Positions 43,942 through 56,862 of a stretch of 64,000 bases of DNA are shown piece after piece; within the stretch, counting starts at the first letter, position 1; each line of letters opens with the position of its first letter. Made by a program: the position numbers and the translations under genes. The stretch lies in contig NC_080572.1 in the NCBI RefSeq assembly GCF_030247185.1, positions 188,260,866-188,324,865 of the forward strand, given 5' to 3'. The notes under the pieces were generated by a model. That model worked only from the letters and a program-made list of their open reading frames with translations. It made no database searches and was not told where the DNA came from. Source of the DNA: Malaya genurostris (taxonomy: Eukaryota > Arthropoda > Insecta > Diptera > Culicidae).

Positions 43942-44804
43942 TATAGGCATTACGAAGCGTTACATGCGTTACTTTTATGTAAGTTATAGGCGTTACGAAG
44001 TGTTGCATGCGTTACTTTTTAGTTGGTTATAGACTTTACGAATCGTTGCATGCGTTACTTTTTTGTAAGTTTTAAGCGTTACATGCAATACGTGCAATAT
44101 TTTTTTTATAAGCTATAGGCGTTACGAAGCGTTATATGCGTAACATTTTGTAAGTCAAAAGTGTTACGAAGTGTTGTATGCGTTACTTTTTAGTTGGTTA
44201 TAGACTTTACGAAGCGTTACATGCGTTACTTTTATGCAAGGTATAGGCGTTACGAAGAGTTACATGCATTAGTTTTTTGTAAGTTATAGGTGTCACAAAG
44301 CGTTACATGCGTAACATTTTGTAAGTCATAAGCGTTACATGGGTTATTTTTTTGTATGTTATAAACGTTACGAAGCGTTACATGCGTAACTTTTATGTAA
44401 GATATAGGCGTTACGAAACATTGCATGTGTTACTTTTTTGTAAGTTATAAGCGTTACGAATAGTTACATGCATTACTTTTTTTGTAAGTTATAGGCGCGT
44501 TACATGCGTAACATTTTGTAAGTCATAAACGTTACTTGGGTTACTTTTTAGTTGGTTACAGTCTTTATGAAGTGTTCCATGCGTTACTTTTTTGTAAGTT
44601 ATAGACGTTACGAAGCGTTACATGCGTTACTTTTATGTAAATTGAATAAGTTTAATAAGCGTAACGTTTCATAACGGTTAAAACTTACTAAAAAGTAAAG
44701 CATAGTAACGCTTGTAACTTTTGGAAATTATAGTCGTTTGCAAGTTACAGTCGTTTCGAAGCGTTACAGAAAGTTACAGGTGTTACGAAAACGTAAAGAA
44801 ATGT

Positions 44805-44905
44805 AATACAATAATCTTCTCTCGTGCACAGTCACAAATCTTATTTGATTACTCCATAATGACAGTTACAGTGGAAAAGTTAAAAGTGTCTGTTAAAAAC
44901 GACGG
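44805..44905 (+). pseudogene. LINE ORF2 fragment related to the 59630 element
   Basis: A frame reads TIIFSRAQSQILFDYSIMTVT, which matches SITFSRAHSPILFDYSIMAAT in the full-length LINE. The homology covers about 100 bp only. It is a small dead fragment. Confidence 0.75.
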
Positions 44906-44962
44906 TAAAAGGCACACTGAGAGTTAGGTACATAAGTAATCTTCAGCAACATAATTTTTTTT

Positions 44963-45006
44963 ATCTGAGGGCCCCTCCCAAAACGAAATCCTGGGTACGG
45001 GCCTGA
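44963..45006. repeat. Short shared motif, copy 2
   Basis: CTGAGGGCCCCTCCCAAAAC then GAAATCCTGGGTACGGGCCT, near-identical to 23336-23384. Confidence 0.5.
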
Positions 45007-46279
45007 GTGCGAGTGTCGTTTGAAATGAATTATTTTCTAGTGTGTAATTTTAGAGATTATTGCACATTACCATTCTAGTGATTCAACTGGATGAGGTGAA
45101 TGCGAATAAAACTGATATGCTTTTTTTCACACATCCAAGTATTGATAATCGCACTTACTAGTTGATTGTGTGAATGGTGTGAAAAACTTTCAATTCTTCA
45201 ATTGCATAATACGGTACAGCTATCAAATTCATTCAAAAATTGAAAATTTGATAAACAATAAACCGTTCAATCTAGGATTTGGAAATTTAGGTTAGGAATT
45301 GATGTATTTTATTAATTTAAATAACTTACATCGGGACCGTTCATAAACCCCGTAGACCGAAATTTGGAACTATTGAACCCTCTCTTCCTCTCTCCTAGAC
45401 TTTTGTATACTAACATAATAACTATCGAATAATTTTTCACCGAAAAGTAATGTTTAGTAAAACTACGGTCCAGTTCAAAGTTCGACGAATGGAAAGTTAT
45501 TTGGATTTATTTTGCACTGAAAATGAAACGATAACAAGTGGTATCTGAGAAGGTAAGAACTTACTTCGTTTGACAATGTAATTAAATTTCATATTGGAGT
45601 ACTTTCTTTTACTGTAAGAATAAAAAAAAATTACAAGGGAGTAAATTTTACTCAGGATCTAAACTTATGATTATTTTGCAAGATTGTTTTACATTGTAGG
45701 AAAATAATTATAGAACTGTCAAAAATAATCATGCTCTGGAGCAGGGTTATTTTCCACAACGACAAACTGCATAACGACAAACTGCTAACTACTCCAAAGT
45801 AAGCGCAGGAATGTACCATTTCTGTTGAAAGTTAGTTTAATTATATCTTCAACTTTGAATTGTCCACCGGGAGGTGTTATCAATTCTCAGTTATTACAAA
45901 TACACAAGCGGCAATGAGATTCAATGATTCTCGAACGTCTTTACCGGATGAACGATAGAAAAGAGAAATTTGTTCGAAATTCCCACTTCAGCAATGGTAT
46001 AGTTTCTTTATTTTGAATCTGACTGAATGAAACATAATTCTGGCTTGGTTGACAGATTTCCGTATTTTGTGAATAAAAAATGAGACTACGTAAACATTGC
46101 ACTAAATCCCCCTTCCTCCCTCGTAGACAAACGTAGACTTTCATGAAACCAAATTGAATGACTAAACTGACCGTCTTAAACAACATGCACAAATGTGACT
46201 ACCTCATATTAGCCAATTAAAAATACTCATAATATATATAATTTGAACGTGTTAGTGAAAACTTCGATTATGTACCACG
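45007..46279. other. No gene recognised
   Basis: It holds ACCGTTCATAAACCCCGTAG at 45343 and a related CTACGTAAAC...CCCCCTTCCTCCCTCGTAGAC segment at 46087-46130, probably traces of one dispersed element. Otherwise unassigned. Confidence 0.4.
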
Positions 46280-46680
46280 CTCTGGTTGTCCAAATGAGAT
46301 AGTTCAAAAGTTCATTCCGACGTAATGAAATATCGAAAATCTTGCAACTTCAAGAAATAGCCAAATCCCTACGATATCCAAAGCAAGTGTATTCATAATT
46401 TTGCATGAGAACTGGAAATTGAAAAAAGTGGATGCTAAGTGGATCCCGCATTTTCTAACAGTTGATCTTGTGACAACTTATCGTTACAATGCGTAGATTC
46501 TATGAATTGAAATTCAAATTTCTACCCGTCCCATCATATTCACCGGATTTAGCACCCAGCGACTTTTTCCAGTTTTCAGATTGAAAATCGTTTTTTGAGA
46601 CTAAAGAGACATATTTGTATAAAATTGGAGCAGCAATGTAAGAACAATTGTATTGATCGAAAAATGCGTTTTTATGTACA
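46280..46680 (+). pseudogene. mariner transposase relic, internally deleted
   Basis: Across frames one reads SGCPNEIVQKF, SKASVFIILHENWKLKKVDA, KWIPHFLTVDL and then, past a deletion, KFKFLPVPSYSPDLAPSDFF with the last catalytic aspartate, and SFFETKETYLYKIGAA. This is the order of a mariner (irritans-like) protein with its centre missing. Stops and frameshifts are frequent. Confidence 0.75.
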
Positions 46681-46849
46681 TTTTATTGCAACATAAATTA
46701 AATTTAAATTGTTAAGATTTAATCTTGTTGCCATTAGAACATGACTTGCTTCCACAATTCAGTGTTTTTAACGGAAAAGTGTACACCTATTTGTAATGTG
46801 TAAAAAGGGGAAAAAGTGTTTTGACTTTTTCATAAAGAAAGCCTTTTTC

Positions 46850-47335
46850 ATAAAGAAACTGTCTGTAACACTTTTTATACTAACTTTTCTCGTAGATGGC
46901 TCTTCATTGATTTGAATTCAAATGAAAGGTCTTGTAATCCCATAAGCAGTTCCTAAATTTTATTCTAATCCGACTTCTGGCTCCGGAATTACAGGGTAAT
47001 ATGTGCAAATTTATAAGAAAATGCGAAGTCAATTTTCTCTGAAATCAGACTTCCGGTTGCGATATAACTGCACGAATCATGAAAAATTCATTCAATTTCA
47101 TGAGTATTCTTTCCACAAGTGACGGCGAAACAAGGTGCAAAACTGACTGGTAAACTCTTCTAGTTGGCAGATCTTGTTAGTTGGTGAATATAAAAATCTA
47201 CTTCGGGACGCTTCGGTCCCCGATTTCCGGTTCCGAGAGCACTGATAATAGTGAAGAAAAATTCCGAAAACGGAGCTTCCATCGATTTCTCAGCAACGGA
47301 CAAACCGATTTTCACAAATCTTGATTTAAATTAGA
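46850..47335 (-). repeat. Array-family units, minus orientation
   Basis: AAATGAAAGGTCTTGTAATC, GACTTCTGGCTCCGGAATTA and AGGGTAATATGTGC belong to the units seen at 53460-53950 and 7870-8480. Confidence 0.6.
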
Positions 47336-48489
47336 GCTCTCACTGTTTCAAAAGATACTGTGTGATTTTATCCAGAGTCCAACAAGTCGATGAGTGTCAA
47401 AACTTACAAAATGACGATGCAAAACCGGTACGCATCGGTACGTGCTGGTACGGAAGTAGAAAACACCACCGCCTTTGCGAACGAAGATCTCTACGTGCTT
47501 TGTTCAATTTCGTAAAGCGTATACAGGAGATGGAAAAAAAAACGAAAATTTACAACGTTTTCAAATACAACCGAATTCATCGGCTGTGATTACACATGAT
47601 TACATACAATAATGCTAATAACAAATATAAAAATCCAATCACAGAGCATATTTCATTATACTGCTTTAAAACGAGGGGGTGGGGTAAGGGTATAAACAGA
47701 TTCGGAAGTTCGTTTTTTTACATTTTCTTGTAGTTTAACATTTCAAAAATATTGTAAAAATATTCAGTGTAAATTACAGAAAATATTTTTTGCTCACTTT
47801 TTGAGAAAAAAAATCAAACGCGTTTTTCTGAAAACCAATTTTTCGAAGTCCGTGAACACGATCCTGCAAAATCTATTGAACCGATTCTTTTCATACTTGG
47901 AACATACTTTCTTGGTATAAAATGCCTCCCTCCTACGTTTTTGAAATTTTTCCATTTTCATATTATGGTAGTTTTGTCGTGAATACGACATACTGTACTA
48001 TGGGGCGCCTTTTCAAAATTTACCCTCTGAGAGAGTAAAAAGTTTTTGATCGTGAATATCTCTTGTTGTATCTAACGTATCAACATAATTTTTGCTACAC
48101 GCTATCGGGAATATGATCAGTAATTAATGATAACATTTTGAGTTGAATGACATAATCATAAATAATCCAAAATTAAAGTTTTCTAAAATGTTTGGTATCA
48201 ACGATTATGAAAGAATGACGCCTTTCTCGTACCTGGGTAGGTTTAAAAGGTTAACTGGTAAAATAAATAATATAAAAAAAGGTTAGCACTAGATATATTT
48301 CGTTTATTCTAATCTACAAATACAAAGTCAAATACACGAGCAGGAAGTAAAGCAAGTGCATCATTGCGATTGCGTCATCCAGCTGCTGGTCGTTTGCATT
48401 GCAGCATAATGGGGAACATTATACAAAATCAACCCTACTAATTGATGCTTCATTTATTCTTGCCTACGCAGTTGACTCGTTCAGTCCAG
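47336..48489. other. No gene recognised
   Basis: AT-rich. GATCGTGAATATCTCTTGTT near 48047 recurs at 12660, which suggests a further dispersed repeat. Confidence 0.4.
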
Positions 48490-49480
48490 ATCAGAATCCA
48501 TTTCTAGGGTTTAGTTCTGAAATTCAGTTTCAAAATTCAATATCTGATAATTTTTTCATTCCCAGAACCCAGATTTAAAATTTGGTTCCTCGCCCAGAAT
48601 CCAAAGCCAGAATGAAGTACCATAATTTTGGAACTGAAACCGAATTTAAGAACTTGATTCTAAACCGGGATTTTGGAACCGAAATCTGGGTATAAGGTCA
48701 GGATTGATTCGAGACCTGGACTTTGGATCTGACTTTTGAAACTGAATTTTGGAATAGTGGTTCAGATCAGAACTCAGTTCAGAAACTCCTGGCCGGATTT
48801 AAGATTCAGAAAATAGTTTCAGAATTCAGGTTCAGAAATCTGGATCTTCAGACCGAAATCCAGGAACAGAACTCAGATCCAAAATTAAGTTGTATTTCAT
48901 TAATTGAGCTCTACACTGCATTCCAGAGTCCAGGTTGAGAGTTCTAGACCAGAATGCAAGTCTAGTTTGTCACTTAAGCGTGTAGTAGAATAATTTCACT
49001 GGAATAATATATTAACACCATTCATTTCTACTATGTACCTATAGTAGTATTGAATGGTGTTAAAATATTATTCTACTAAAATTTGGTTCTAAAGTTCAGT
49101 TCTACAATTCTAGAAAATTAACTGAACTTAGGAACTACATTCGGAAGATCTTTGAACAAAGTTCTGGATTTTCTGAGCTGAACTCTGGAACCAAGTTTGA
49201 AAAAAATTCTGTAACTAAAATTTAGCTGTGGATCAGAATCCAAGTCCAGAGTTCAGTGCTAGGATTCAGGTTCAGAATTCAGAGCCGGAAAAGAATCCTA
49301 ATCTCGAATTCAGTTCCACAACACAGGTTCAGTGATGAGTTTAATTATTCAGAATTCAGTTATCGAGTTCAAGTTCAGAATTCAATTCCCGAATCTAGCA
49401 TTGAAATTTGGTTTCTTTTTTTGAGAATTCTATTCTAGTATTCAGATAAAAAAAATCGGTTCCTGAATTCCAGTTAAAGA
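48490..49480. repeat. Degenerate TTCAGAATTC-like repeat, ~1 kb
   Basis: About a kilobase built from variations of CAGAATTCAGTTCCA, CCAGAATCCA and GGTTCAGAAATCTGG. It is interrupted at 48983-49078 by a small hairpin element. Open frames in it (71, 60 and 86 codons) are simple-sequence artefacts. Confidence 0.75.
48983..49078. repeat. 96-bp hairpin element
   Basis: TAGTAGAATAAT at the left pairs with ATTATTCTACTA at the right, and AACACCATTCATTTCTACTA with TAGTAGTATTGAATGGTGTT around a short loop (GTACC). Confidence 0.75.
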
Positions 49481-52084
49481 ATTCAGAATCTTTAACATCA
49501 AAGAAACTGAACGATCCTGAACACCTTTTTAACCTCAAGATTGGCGGAAAATTTAGCGTAAGATTGCGTTTTTGCTTAAATATGCCACGAACTGTTGAAA
49601 AATCAAAATAATAATTTGATAACGACGGAGAGGGGAAAAATAATTCGTACTTCAAGTGAATTCAAGAACATGTTTGATTCCAGATAATTCTACGCCGAGT
49701 AGGTGATTCTCGAAAGAGGTTTTGGGGAATGCTCTGCTACCGCCTTATTTTTCAACATTAATATACGGAAATTCACTAAATATTCTTTAAACGATGCTTT
49801 ATAATGTAAAAAAAGTTTGAATAAATTTCCTTAAGCTCCGTAAAAAAATACAAAAAAAAAGTTTTTTATTTTATTCAAATTATCCCTTACTCCCTTACTA
49901 CCAATTTACCGTGAATCTTTTATACAGTAGTAACAGGAGCACAGATTTTCGTTTGGTTTCATTTTCGTTCAATTGACTCAATCGAAAGAGTGCATGTAAG
50001 GTGAATCTACCAGCTTCAATTCAAACAGTCTTTGTCTCTATAAACAAAATTCGAATGGAATAGTTTTTTCGCTGATCGTATTATATGTTGGTCGAAATGT
50101 TTAGTCGCCATGAAATTTACGACACAGAGAAGAACGAAATTTTCAAAGCAGATCTTATAAATATTTGAACTGGTAGGCCTGGCTATTTGATGGCCGAAAA
50201 AACTTTTTACGACTGTGGCGGTCTCCGAGTCCAGGCTCTGGAAATAGAATGTCAAAAATTCCTCTGGAACTTGCATAGATTTCTAATGAGATGTCATTGA
50301 GAAAGACATCATTACACCACAAGGTGGTTTAAAACAGGTTTTTCCTTTGTCAGACCGAGGACGTTTTTTTTCATCTATAACATGTATAATAAATTAATTG
50401 TTTAAAGTAAAACATAACGTTTTGTTAACATTTCCCAATAATCAGCTGCACTTATCATACAAAAGATTACTCACAGCTTACTAAGTAAAGTGAAAAATGT
50501 GATCACGTTTCCGCTGATGTTTACAATAGTTAATTGTCAATCAGACATGAAAGCGTTTTGGAATTATTTTAGACTGTGAAGCTTGTGTGTGGATAGACTG
50601 GAACAAATCGCAGCTATCCTGGTAAAGCCGGAAACAAACAACAGTTCCAATAATCAATTATTTTGAAATTGTGCCGTCATGAAAACTAGATATTTTAATA
50701 AATTTTTAACCAACGAGTACGGTTTGTGACAGTTTGTTCAGAGTAGATGGCTCTTATTTACACTATTGTTCAAACAGTAAAATACGAAATCGAATTCCAA
50801 TTCGCTAGGACAAAATAAATTACAGAATCAACAATTCATGCAACTGCCTTGCCACGGTGCAACTTATCTAATAACACTTTACTAGCGTTAGCAACCAGTG
50901 GTGAGTTATGCATTGTGGGTTTCGGGTTCCTACTGTTGACGCCCGCGAGCACCTGCTGCGTGCCAACTCGGTAAAGCGTCAGCATCTGTGTCACCACAAC
51001 ATTCGTAATTAAACACATTAGTGCACATCTAGGTGACATCCGGGCTTCCAGCCGCTCTACCGAAACAGAGCAGTTGTCTGCTGCCGATTCCACTTTGCCT
51101 TGATTACTTTCGAAAAGTTCGCAGCATGGGCGATGATGATGACGACGGCGTTGATGACGATGCCATCCTTCGGTGCATTGCACATATAGAAGGAGGATAT
51201 CACTCCCGGGGTATAGAGTGTATAATTAATTCCTGGTATCGAGGTACTTACCGATCCATAAATAATCTTTCCCCGATAGAGATAGTACATAATTGAACTC
51301 GTAAATCAAGTTATAGTCTGAGGTCCATATCTTCGCCATGTGCAAGAGTCGAGCCTAGCAGCAAGCATCGGTGAGCTTGGAACTGGTGAACCAACGCTCG
51401 TATATATCGTCTCGTACCATCAAGATATGGTGTGCCGAGGTAGTAATCCGCCATTGAGGAGAATTGAGGTGAATAACGAATTTTTCTGCTGCGGACATCT
51501 CACAGCTTCGCATTTTTTCCGAGTGCTTTTCGTCCGTGGAAATGCGACAAAAAGCTAGAATAATTCATCACGAAGGTATGCCGTCTCCGAACGTAAAAGC
51601 ATTCAGTTGCGAAACGCCATTCTTTTGGGAGGAGTGGAACTAAATGAAAATGTAACAAGTGCCAATCATTTTGTGATTGCTCTAACAGTGTTAGCAAAGC
51701 TTGGTGAAGCAAACTTTTCATCCATCGTCTCTACTGGTTTCAAGACAAAGTTGGCTAAACCAGTTGTCGGTTGAATTTCACTGCGGGGGTTTTATGTCAC
51801 TTCACGGAATCGCCAGAAATCATTCCAATGAGAACGAAGTAAAATTCCATTACGAATAATGACTTTTGTTGACGGAATTTCGCTTATTTTATTGGCTTCA
51901 CAATTATTACGCCTGGTATGGTATAATTACATTGTTCTTAGTTCACTCTCAAGAGTTTTAAATAATTTCGCTAGATCTCGTTGCAATTCTAGCGTTCAAC
52001 AATGGTTGCGGATCGATTGGTTCTCCGTTCGCATCTTTCATGGTTGTTGTGAGTAATCGCAAAATGCATTGTTTATTTACCGTT
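49481..52084. other. No gene recognised
   Basis: It contains a reverse array-family head at 50296-50345 (CATCATTACACCACAAGGTG). The section 50836-51300 is GC-richer with overlapping frames on both strands (115 and 77 codons minus, 87 plus), none recognisable. Confidence 0.4.
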
Positions 52085-52440
52085 AAATTTTCCCAGAGAT
52101 GACTGAGTCGTTTTCTACAAGTCTAGGGTCATTTGAAAGCTTCTGTTGAATTGTGGATCAAAGTTCTAAGATCATAAGGCTGTCACGTCGGGTTCTGGAC
52201 ATATGATGGTATAAGTGACGTAAACGACCAACCGCACAGTTTTCATCGGCTGAATTTTCTCTAAGATGACTCAACAAATTTCTATCGATTTAGGTGTTTT
52301 TGAGAGCTAACAATGTCAACACAATTTGAAAGGTTTATGGCGAACATGTCCGTTTCGTGAGATGTAATGTTATATGTGACGTAACCGACAAATCCCAGTG
52401 GTTTTCAATGCAACAAAATTTCTCGGAGATAGAAGAATCG
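52085..52440 (-). repeat. Array-family units, minus orientation
   Basis: TCATTTGAAAGCTTCTGTTG, GGCTGTCACGTCGGGTTCTG and GGTATAAGTGACGTAA are the same unit type as at 10850. Confidence 0.65.
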
Positions 52441-52829
52441 ATTTCGAAATACTACTAGTTTATTTTTATAGGCTCGCAATATTAATGGCCGGGGATCGAA
52501 TCTTACAAATGTTTTATTGTAGCTATTTAAATGACATTATTACACTACCAGGTGAGATTTTAATGGCGTACCATACCTCGGCGCTACTTACGAGGGTTAC
52601 TTCTTCAAATGGCGAACAAATTTTAATTTTATATTGTGCTTTTGTACCAACAGTTATCACATTTGTAATGTCGCCATATTATTTTACCGAATACTATACA
52701 TTCAATCAACCAATTGTGATAAAATCGGATACAATATCTTTGCGTCGACTCCCAGATGCTATACCGCAGAAAAATAGTTCCAAAATTGTTCAATACTACT
52801 GTTATAGCGACGCGAAAACCTCGAAGCAA

Positions 52830-53110
52830 ATGAACCTAAGGGTCGACCATGTTTACTCGGTAATTTCGGAACCGAAATTTAGAAATTGGGTATGGGACCA
52901 TGAGACCTTTCAGTTAAACCTAAGTTTGTGAAACTCTGTCAACCCATCTCTGAGAAAAGTAAGCAAATAAGTTGAAATCACCCTGTAATTTCGGGACCGA
53001 AAGTCGGATCAACATGAAATTCAGGAATTTTAATATTTATTTGAATCTAAGTTTGTGGAAATCGATTCAGCCATTTCCGAGAAAGATGTGTGCACAAAAA
53101 TGTTACATAC
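52830..53110 (+). repeat. Array-family units, plus orientation
   Basis: CGGTAATTTCGGAACCGAAA, GGGACCATGAGACCTTTCAG and CACCCTGTAATTTCGGGACC mark two ~155-bp units facing the reverse tail at 53205. Confidence 0.65.
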
Positions 53111-53319
53111 TCATATACCGCAATTCCAGGAGAAACTGATATACGATCTCTCAGAATTTGGTAATATTTGGAAGAATTGTTCTCCATCCAAAAATATTAG
53201 ACCCGTATTTTTGCCTTTCTCATATAAAAAGGCTATGCAATCACTGTGAAAAACGACTTTTTAACCGAGGCCCGGAGGGCCGAATATCATACACCTTTCG
53301 ACTCAGCTCGACGAACTGA

Positions 53320-53462
<143 letters not shown>

Positions 53463-53904
53463 TGAGAGTCCGACTCCCGGTTCCGGGGATATAGGATGAT
53501 ATGCACCAAAAAATGGAAAAAATATGCACTCACTTTTTTCAGAAATGGTCAAACCGATTTTCACAAACTAAGATTCAAAAAAAAAGGTCTTCTGGTCCTA
53601 TAGCCTGCTATTGAATTTCATTTGGATCTGACTTCCGGTTCCGGAATTACATGGTAATATGTGAAAATTAGAAGCGTCAATTCAATTTCCTCTGAAACAG
53701 CTCAACCGATTTTCACAAACTAAGATTCATATGAAAGGTCTTATAGTTTCCTAAAAATTTCTGGAACATTTTATAAAGATTCGACTTCCGTTTCCGGAAC
53801 TAAAGCGTGATAAGTGAAAAATTACCAATTTCATTAGTATTCTTTCATAAACGATGGTTAAAAAACAGGTACAAATCCCATAAAACTGTCTGATAAACTC
53901 TTCT

Positions 53905-54665
53905 AATTTGCAACTATTATATTTATATATGGTCTTCGATAAGTTACATCGCACAGACTCTTACGTACTAATTCTTAATCTAAACACATTTTTAGACACA
54001 ATAAAATCAAAATTGTCATAAACATCATTGAATAAACGGCAACAAACATCCAGTGGGTTGTTTTGTCCATATTGGGTACGGTGAGTTGTAAATCGAAAGA
54101 GTTCCGTACGACGGGTTCGTCTCAGTGGAGCATGAAATTGTAATTTCTCCAGCAGTTCTGCGCAGTCAATGGTTTTGCCTAATATGTCGAAAATTAGAAG
54201 ACGCTGCAAGGTTTTTCTTCTGCTTTCCAGTGTTGGCAGTTGGATAAGTCGACAACGATCTTCGTAGGAAGGAAGATGAACTGGATCGGTCCAAGGTAAC
54301 AGACGTAAAGCGTAGCGTATAAAACACCTTTGCACTCTTTCAATTCTCTTGATATGTACGCTGTGATACGGTGACCATACTGGTGCGGCATATTCTAAGA
54401 TGCTGCGGACGACTGAACAATACAGAGTTTTTAGACAGTACACATCTTCGAAGGCGTGTGTATTTCGACGAATAAAACCCAGTATCGAGAAAGCCTTAGA
54501 GGCGGTTAGTGCAACGTGCTCCGAAAATCTCAATTTGCTATCCAAATAAACGCCGAGATCCTTTATAACGGAAACTCGTTCGATGGTCAGAGATGAGATT
54601 TTATAGTCGAAAGCAATCGAAGAACGCAAACGAGAGAAAGTTACGACGTTACATTGCCGAGCTTT
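53905..54665 (-). pseudogene. 5'-truncated CR1-like LINE, ORF2 C-terminus
   Basis: A 222-codon open frame (53961-54629, minus) reads VIKDLGVYLDSKLRFSEHV, YCLKTLYCSVVRSILEYAAP, HIKRIERVQRCFIRYALRLL and HRTQYGQNNPLDVCCRLFND. It matches the last ~220 residues of the full-length LINE at 59630 closely but not identically, so it is a sister copy or subfamily. The upstream RT core and everything 5' are missing, typical 5' truncation. The short 3'UTR shares AGTCTGTGCGA with the full copy. It is inserted in an array repeat, splitting TTCTAATTTGC...TAGTTTGTGAGCATAA. No internal stop. Confidence 0.88.
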
Positions 54666-55021
54666 TTAGTTTGTGAGCATAAAAGCTTAATTCGGAACTA
54701 CTGGTCTCTCCTCCTGTTCCGGTAGCACCGAAAGTCGTGCAGAAAAACTTAAAAAATAGAACTCACTACGATTTCTTTGCGATACTTGAACCGATTTTCA
54801 TATATCTTGATTTGAATTAAAGCTCATATTATCTTTAAAGCTACTATGAAATTTCATGCGGATCCGACTTCCGGTTCCGCAGTTACAGTTTTCATATGTA
54901 CTACAATGTAATATATAATATTGGTAAAAAACCTATAGTGCTATGGTTGATAAAAAATTTATGATCAGTATGACCGAAAAAATAAAAGAGTGTCAATGAA
55001 TTCAAATTTATTTGAAAAAAC

Positions 55022-56862
55022 GGGCTTAATAGCACCTAGATGATACCTTTTTTTATCAATCCGTATGTGTTTTGCATGAATATTCTTCGGTGTTTTAGTT
55101 CTCATGACATTATTTTAATTGTCGTCGTTTCAAACGGCGAATTGAGATTTTAATCACTCATTACCCTGTAATGTCGAAACTGCTAATCGTATCGAATTTC
55201 AATCTTAACGTGTGACAATCGATTGAACATTCCATGAAATGTCGAAGTAAGTTCCACTTTAGAGTTTTTCGTCATTATTTATGGTACTTCCAGAGCCGGT
55301 ATTCAGGAACTAGCATAACCCAAAATGATTCAAATGGCCATAAATTAATACGCCAAACAATTTACATCTTCTATATCGGTATGAATTTTGAAAACTCATC
55401 ATCTGTAATTCCAGAATCGGATAAAATTCACCAATTTTGTATGGGACCTTAAGTCCTTTAATTTGAATTTTTGTTTTTGAAGTTCGATTTGGCCTTTTTG
55501 AGAAAATGATTGAGTTTTGAGAAACGATTCGATACTGGAACCGGAACTTCAAAATCGGTGTAGCCGAAATCAGCTAAATTTACCTGAGAAGTCTGTGGAC
55601 ATCTTTGAGAAATTGTAGTGCGAATTAAAATTTGGGGGTACATTCCGAATCCAAAAACGAATACCGCTTAAACTGAAATAAATTTATTTGGTAATCGACT
55701 ATCCAAATCTTCAAACCCGATAAACCTGATTAATTTATGTGAAATGGACATTTTTATACTAATCACCCTGTATCTCCTAAACCAGAAGTCGGATCTGACT
55801 AAAAAGTAAGATGTTTTCTTAGATTTCATTTCAATCTTAGATCGGTTCAGCCATCTCGAAGAAAAATGAATATTTCAATTTCGTTTCACATATCATCCTG
55901 TGGTTCCGCAATCAGAAGTCGGATCCGTAACTCAGGAAACTTGTTTGGGAGTATACTACTTTTCATATGAATTTGAGTTTGTAGAAAACGGTTTAGCCAT
56001 CTCCGAGAAAATTGAGTGAAATTATTTGTCACACACGCATTTGCTGATCTCGACGAACTGAGTCGTATGGTATATGGAAGTTATGTTCTTCCAGCATTTA
56101 TTGCTGTAAGTAGTTTAAATCAATATAATTATGGAATTACTTTCAACTCGAAAATGCTGATATCATCTGGTTTTCATATGTCATATTCGAACGATTATGT
56201 TGCCAAAAACGAACCGTGCTAAAATCGGTCCGAGGCAAATTGTCATGAAAAAGGATGCTGTACACAGTCTTTTTGGCACTTAGAAACAATTGTATGTTAC
56301 AGTATAAAAAATCGTGTTTCACGTTGCTCCCAAGCATTGCTTTTTCATACAACGCTCAAAATTCCTACTGCTGGAATCGGGGGAAAAGCCGCTTACACAA
56401 AAATGTCGATATCTCCGTTGAAAATGGACGGATTTTAACAATCTATGGCTTGTTGGACAGCTATTACCGTGTGAAATCTAAGTATAGAAACATATTCTGT
56501 TTTCAAGGTCAAGTGTGACAGATACTGTTAAAAAACTAAAAATTTTGACATAAAAATTCGTATAACTCAAACAGTAAATATCCTATCTCAAAACCATTCA
56601 ATAGCGTTCTGGGTGACGGGGAGACCTTTCATTTGCGACTAGTTTGATCAAAATCGGTCAAGCCATCTCTGAGATCTCGACCTCTTAGTTGACAACACAC
56701 ATACAGACACACACACACACACATACACACACGGACATTTGTTCAGTTCGTCGAGCTGAATCGATTGGTATATGACATTCGGCCCTCCGGGCCTCGAAAA
56801 TTTTTTCTAAAGTTTGAGCGAATTCTATACCTATTTTTTATACATATAAAAAAAGGTAAAAA
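55022..56862 (+). repeat. 1.9-kb dispersed repeat, copy 3
   Basis: It matches copies 1 and 2 with the same landmarks and a short CA tract (56695-56735). The left border follows TTTGAAAAAA and the right border is GGTAAAAATATG. Overall it looks closest to copy 1 in the middle section. Confidence 0.8.

Larger units (their letters stand above)
42320..44790. repeat. ~43-bp satellite array, interrupted twice
   Basis: The unit reads approximately TTACGAAGCGTTACATGCG + TTACTTTTTTGTAAGTTATAG + GCG and recurs with substitutions and length changes for about 2.4 kb. Two elements sit inside it, at 42787-43474 and 43598-43941. A LINE fragment adjoins its right end. Frames in it are artefacts of the repeat. 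Confidence 0.85.

Noticed and set aside
42320..44790. 43-bp tandem units considered as a CRISPR array
   Set aside because: There are no constant repeats alternating with unique spacers. The units are contiguous and degenerate, and the genome is eukaryotic.
52398..52931. 177-codon plus frame, partly hydrophobic, preceded by a TTTTTATAG acceptor-like site
   Set aside because: Both ends lie in array-family units, and the middle contains a degenerate reverse head (GACATTATTACACTACCAGGTG). The frame is a chance product of repeat junctions and has no known domain.
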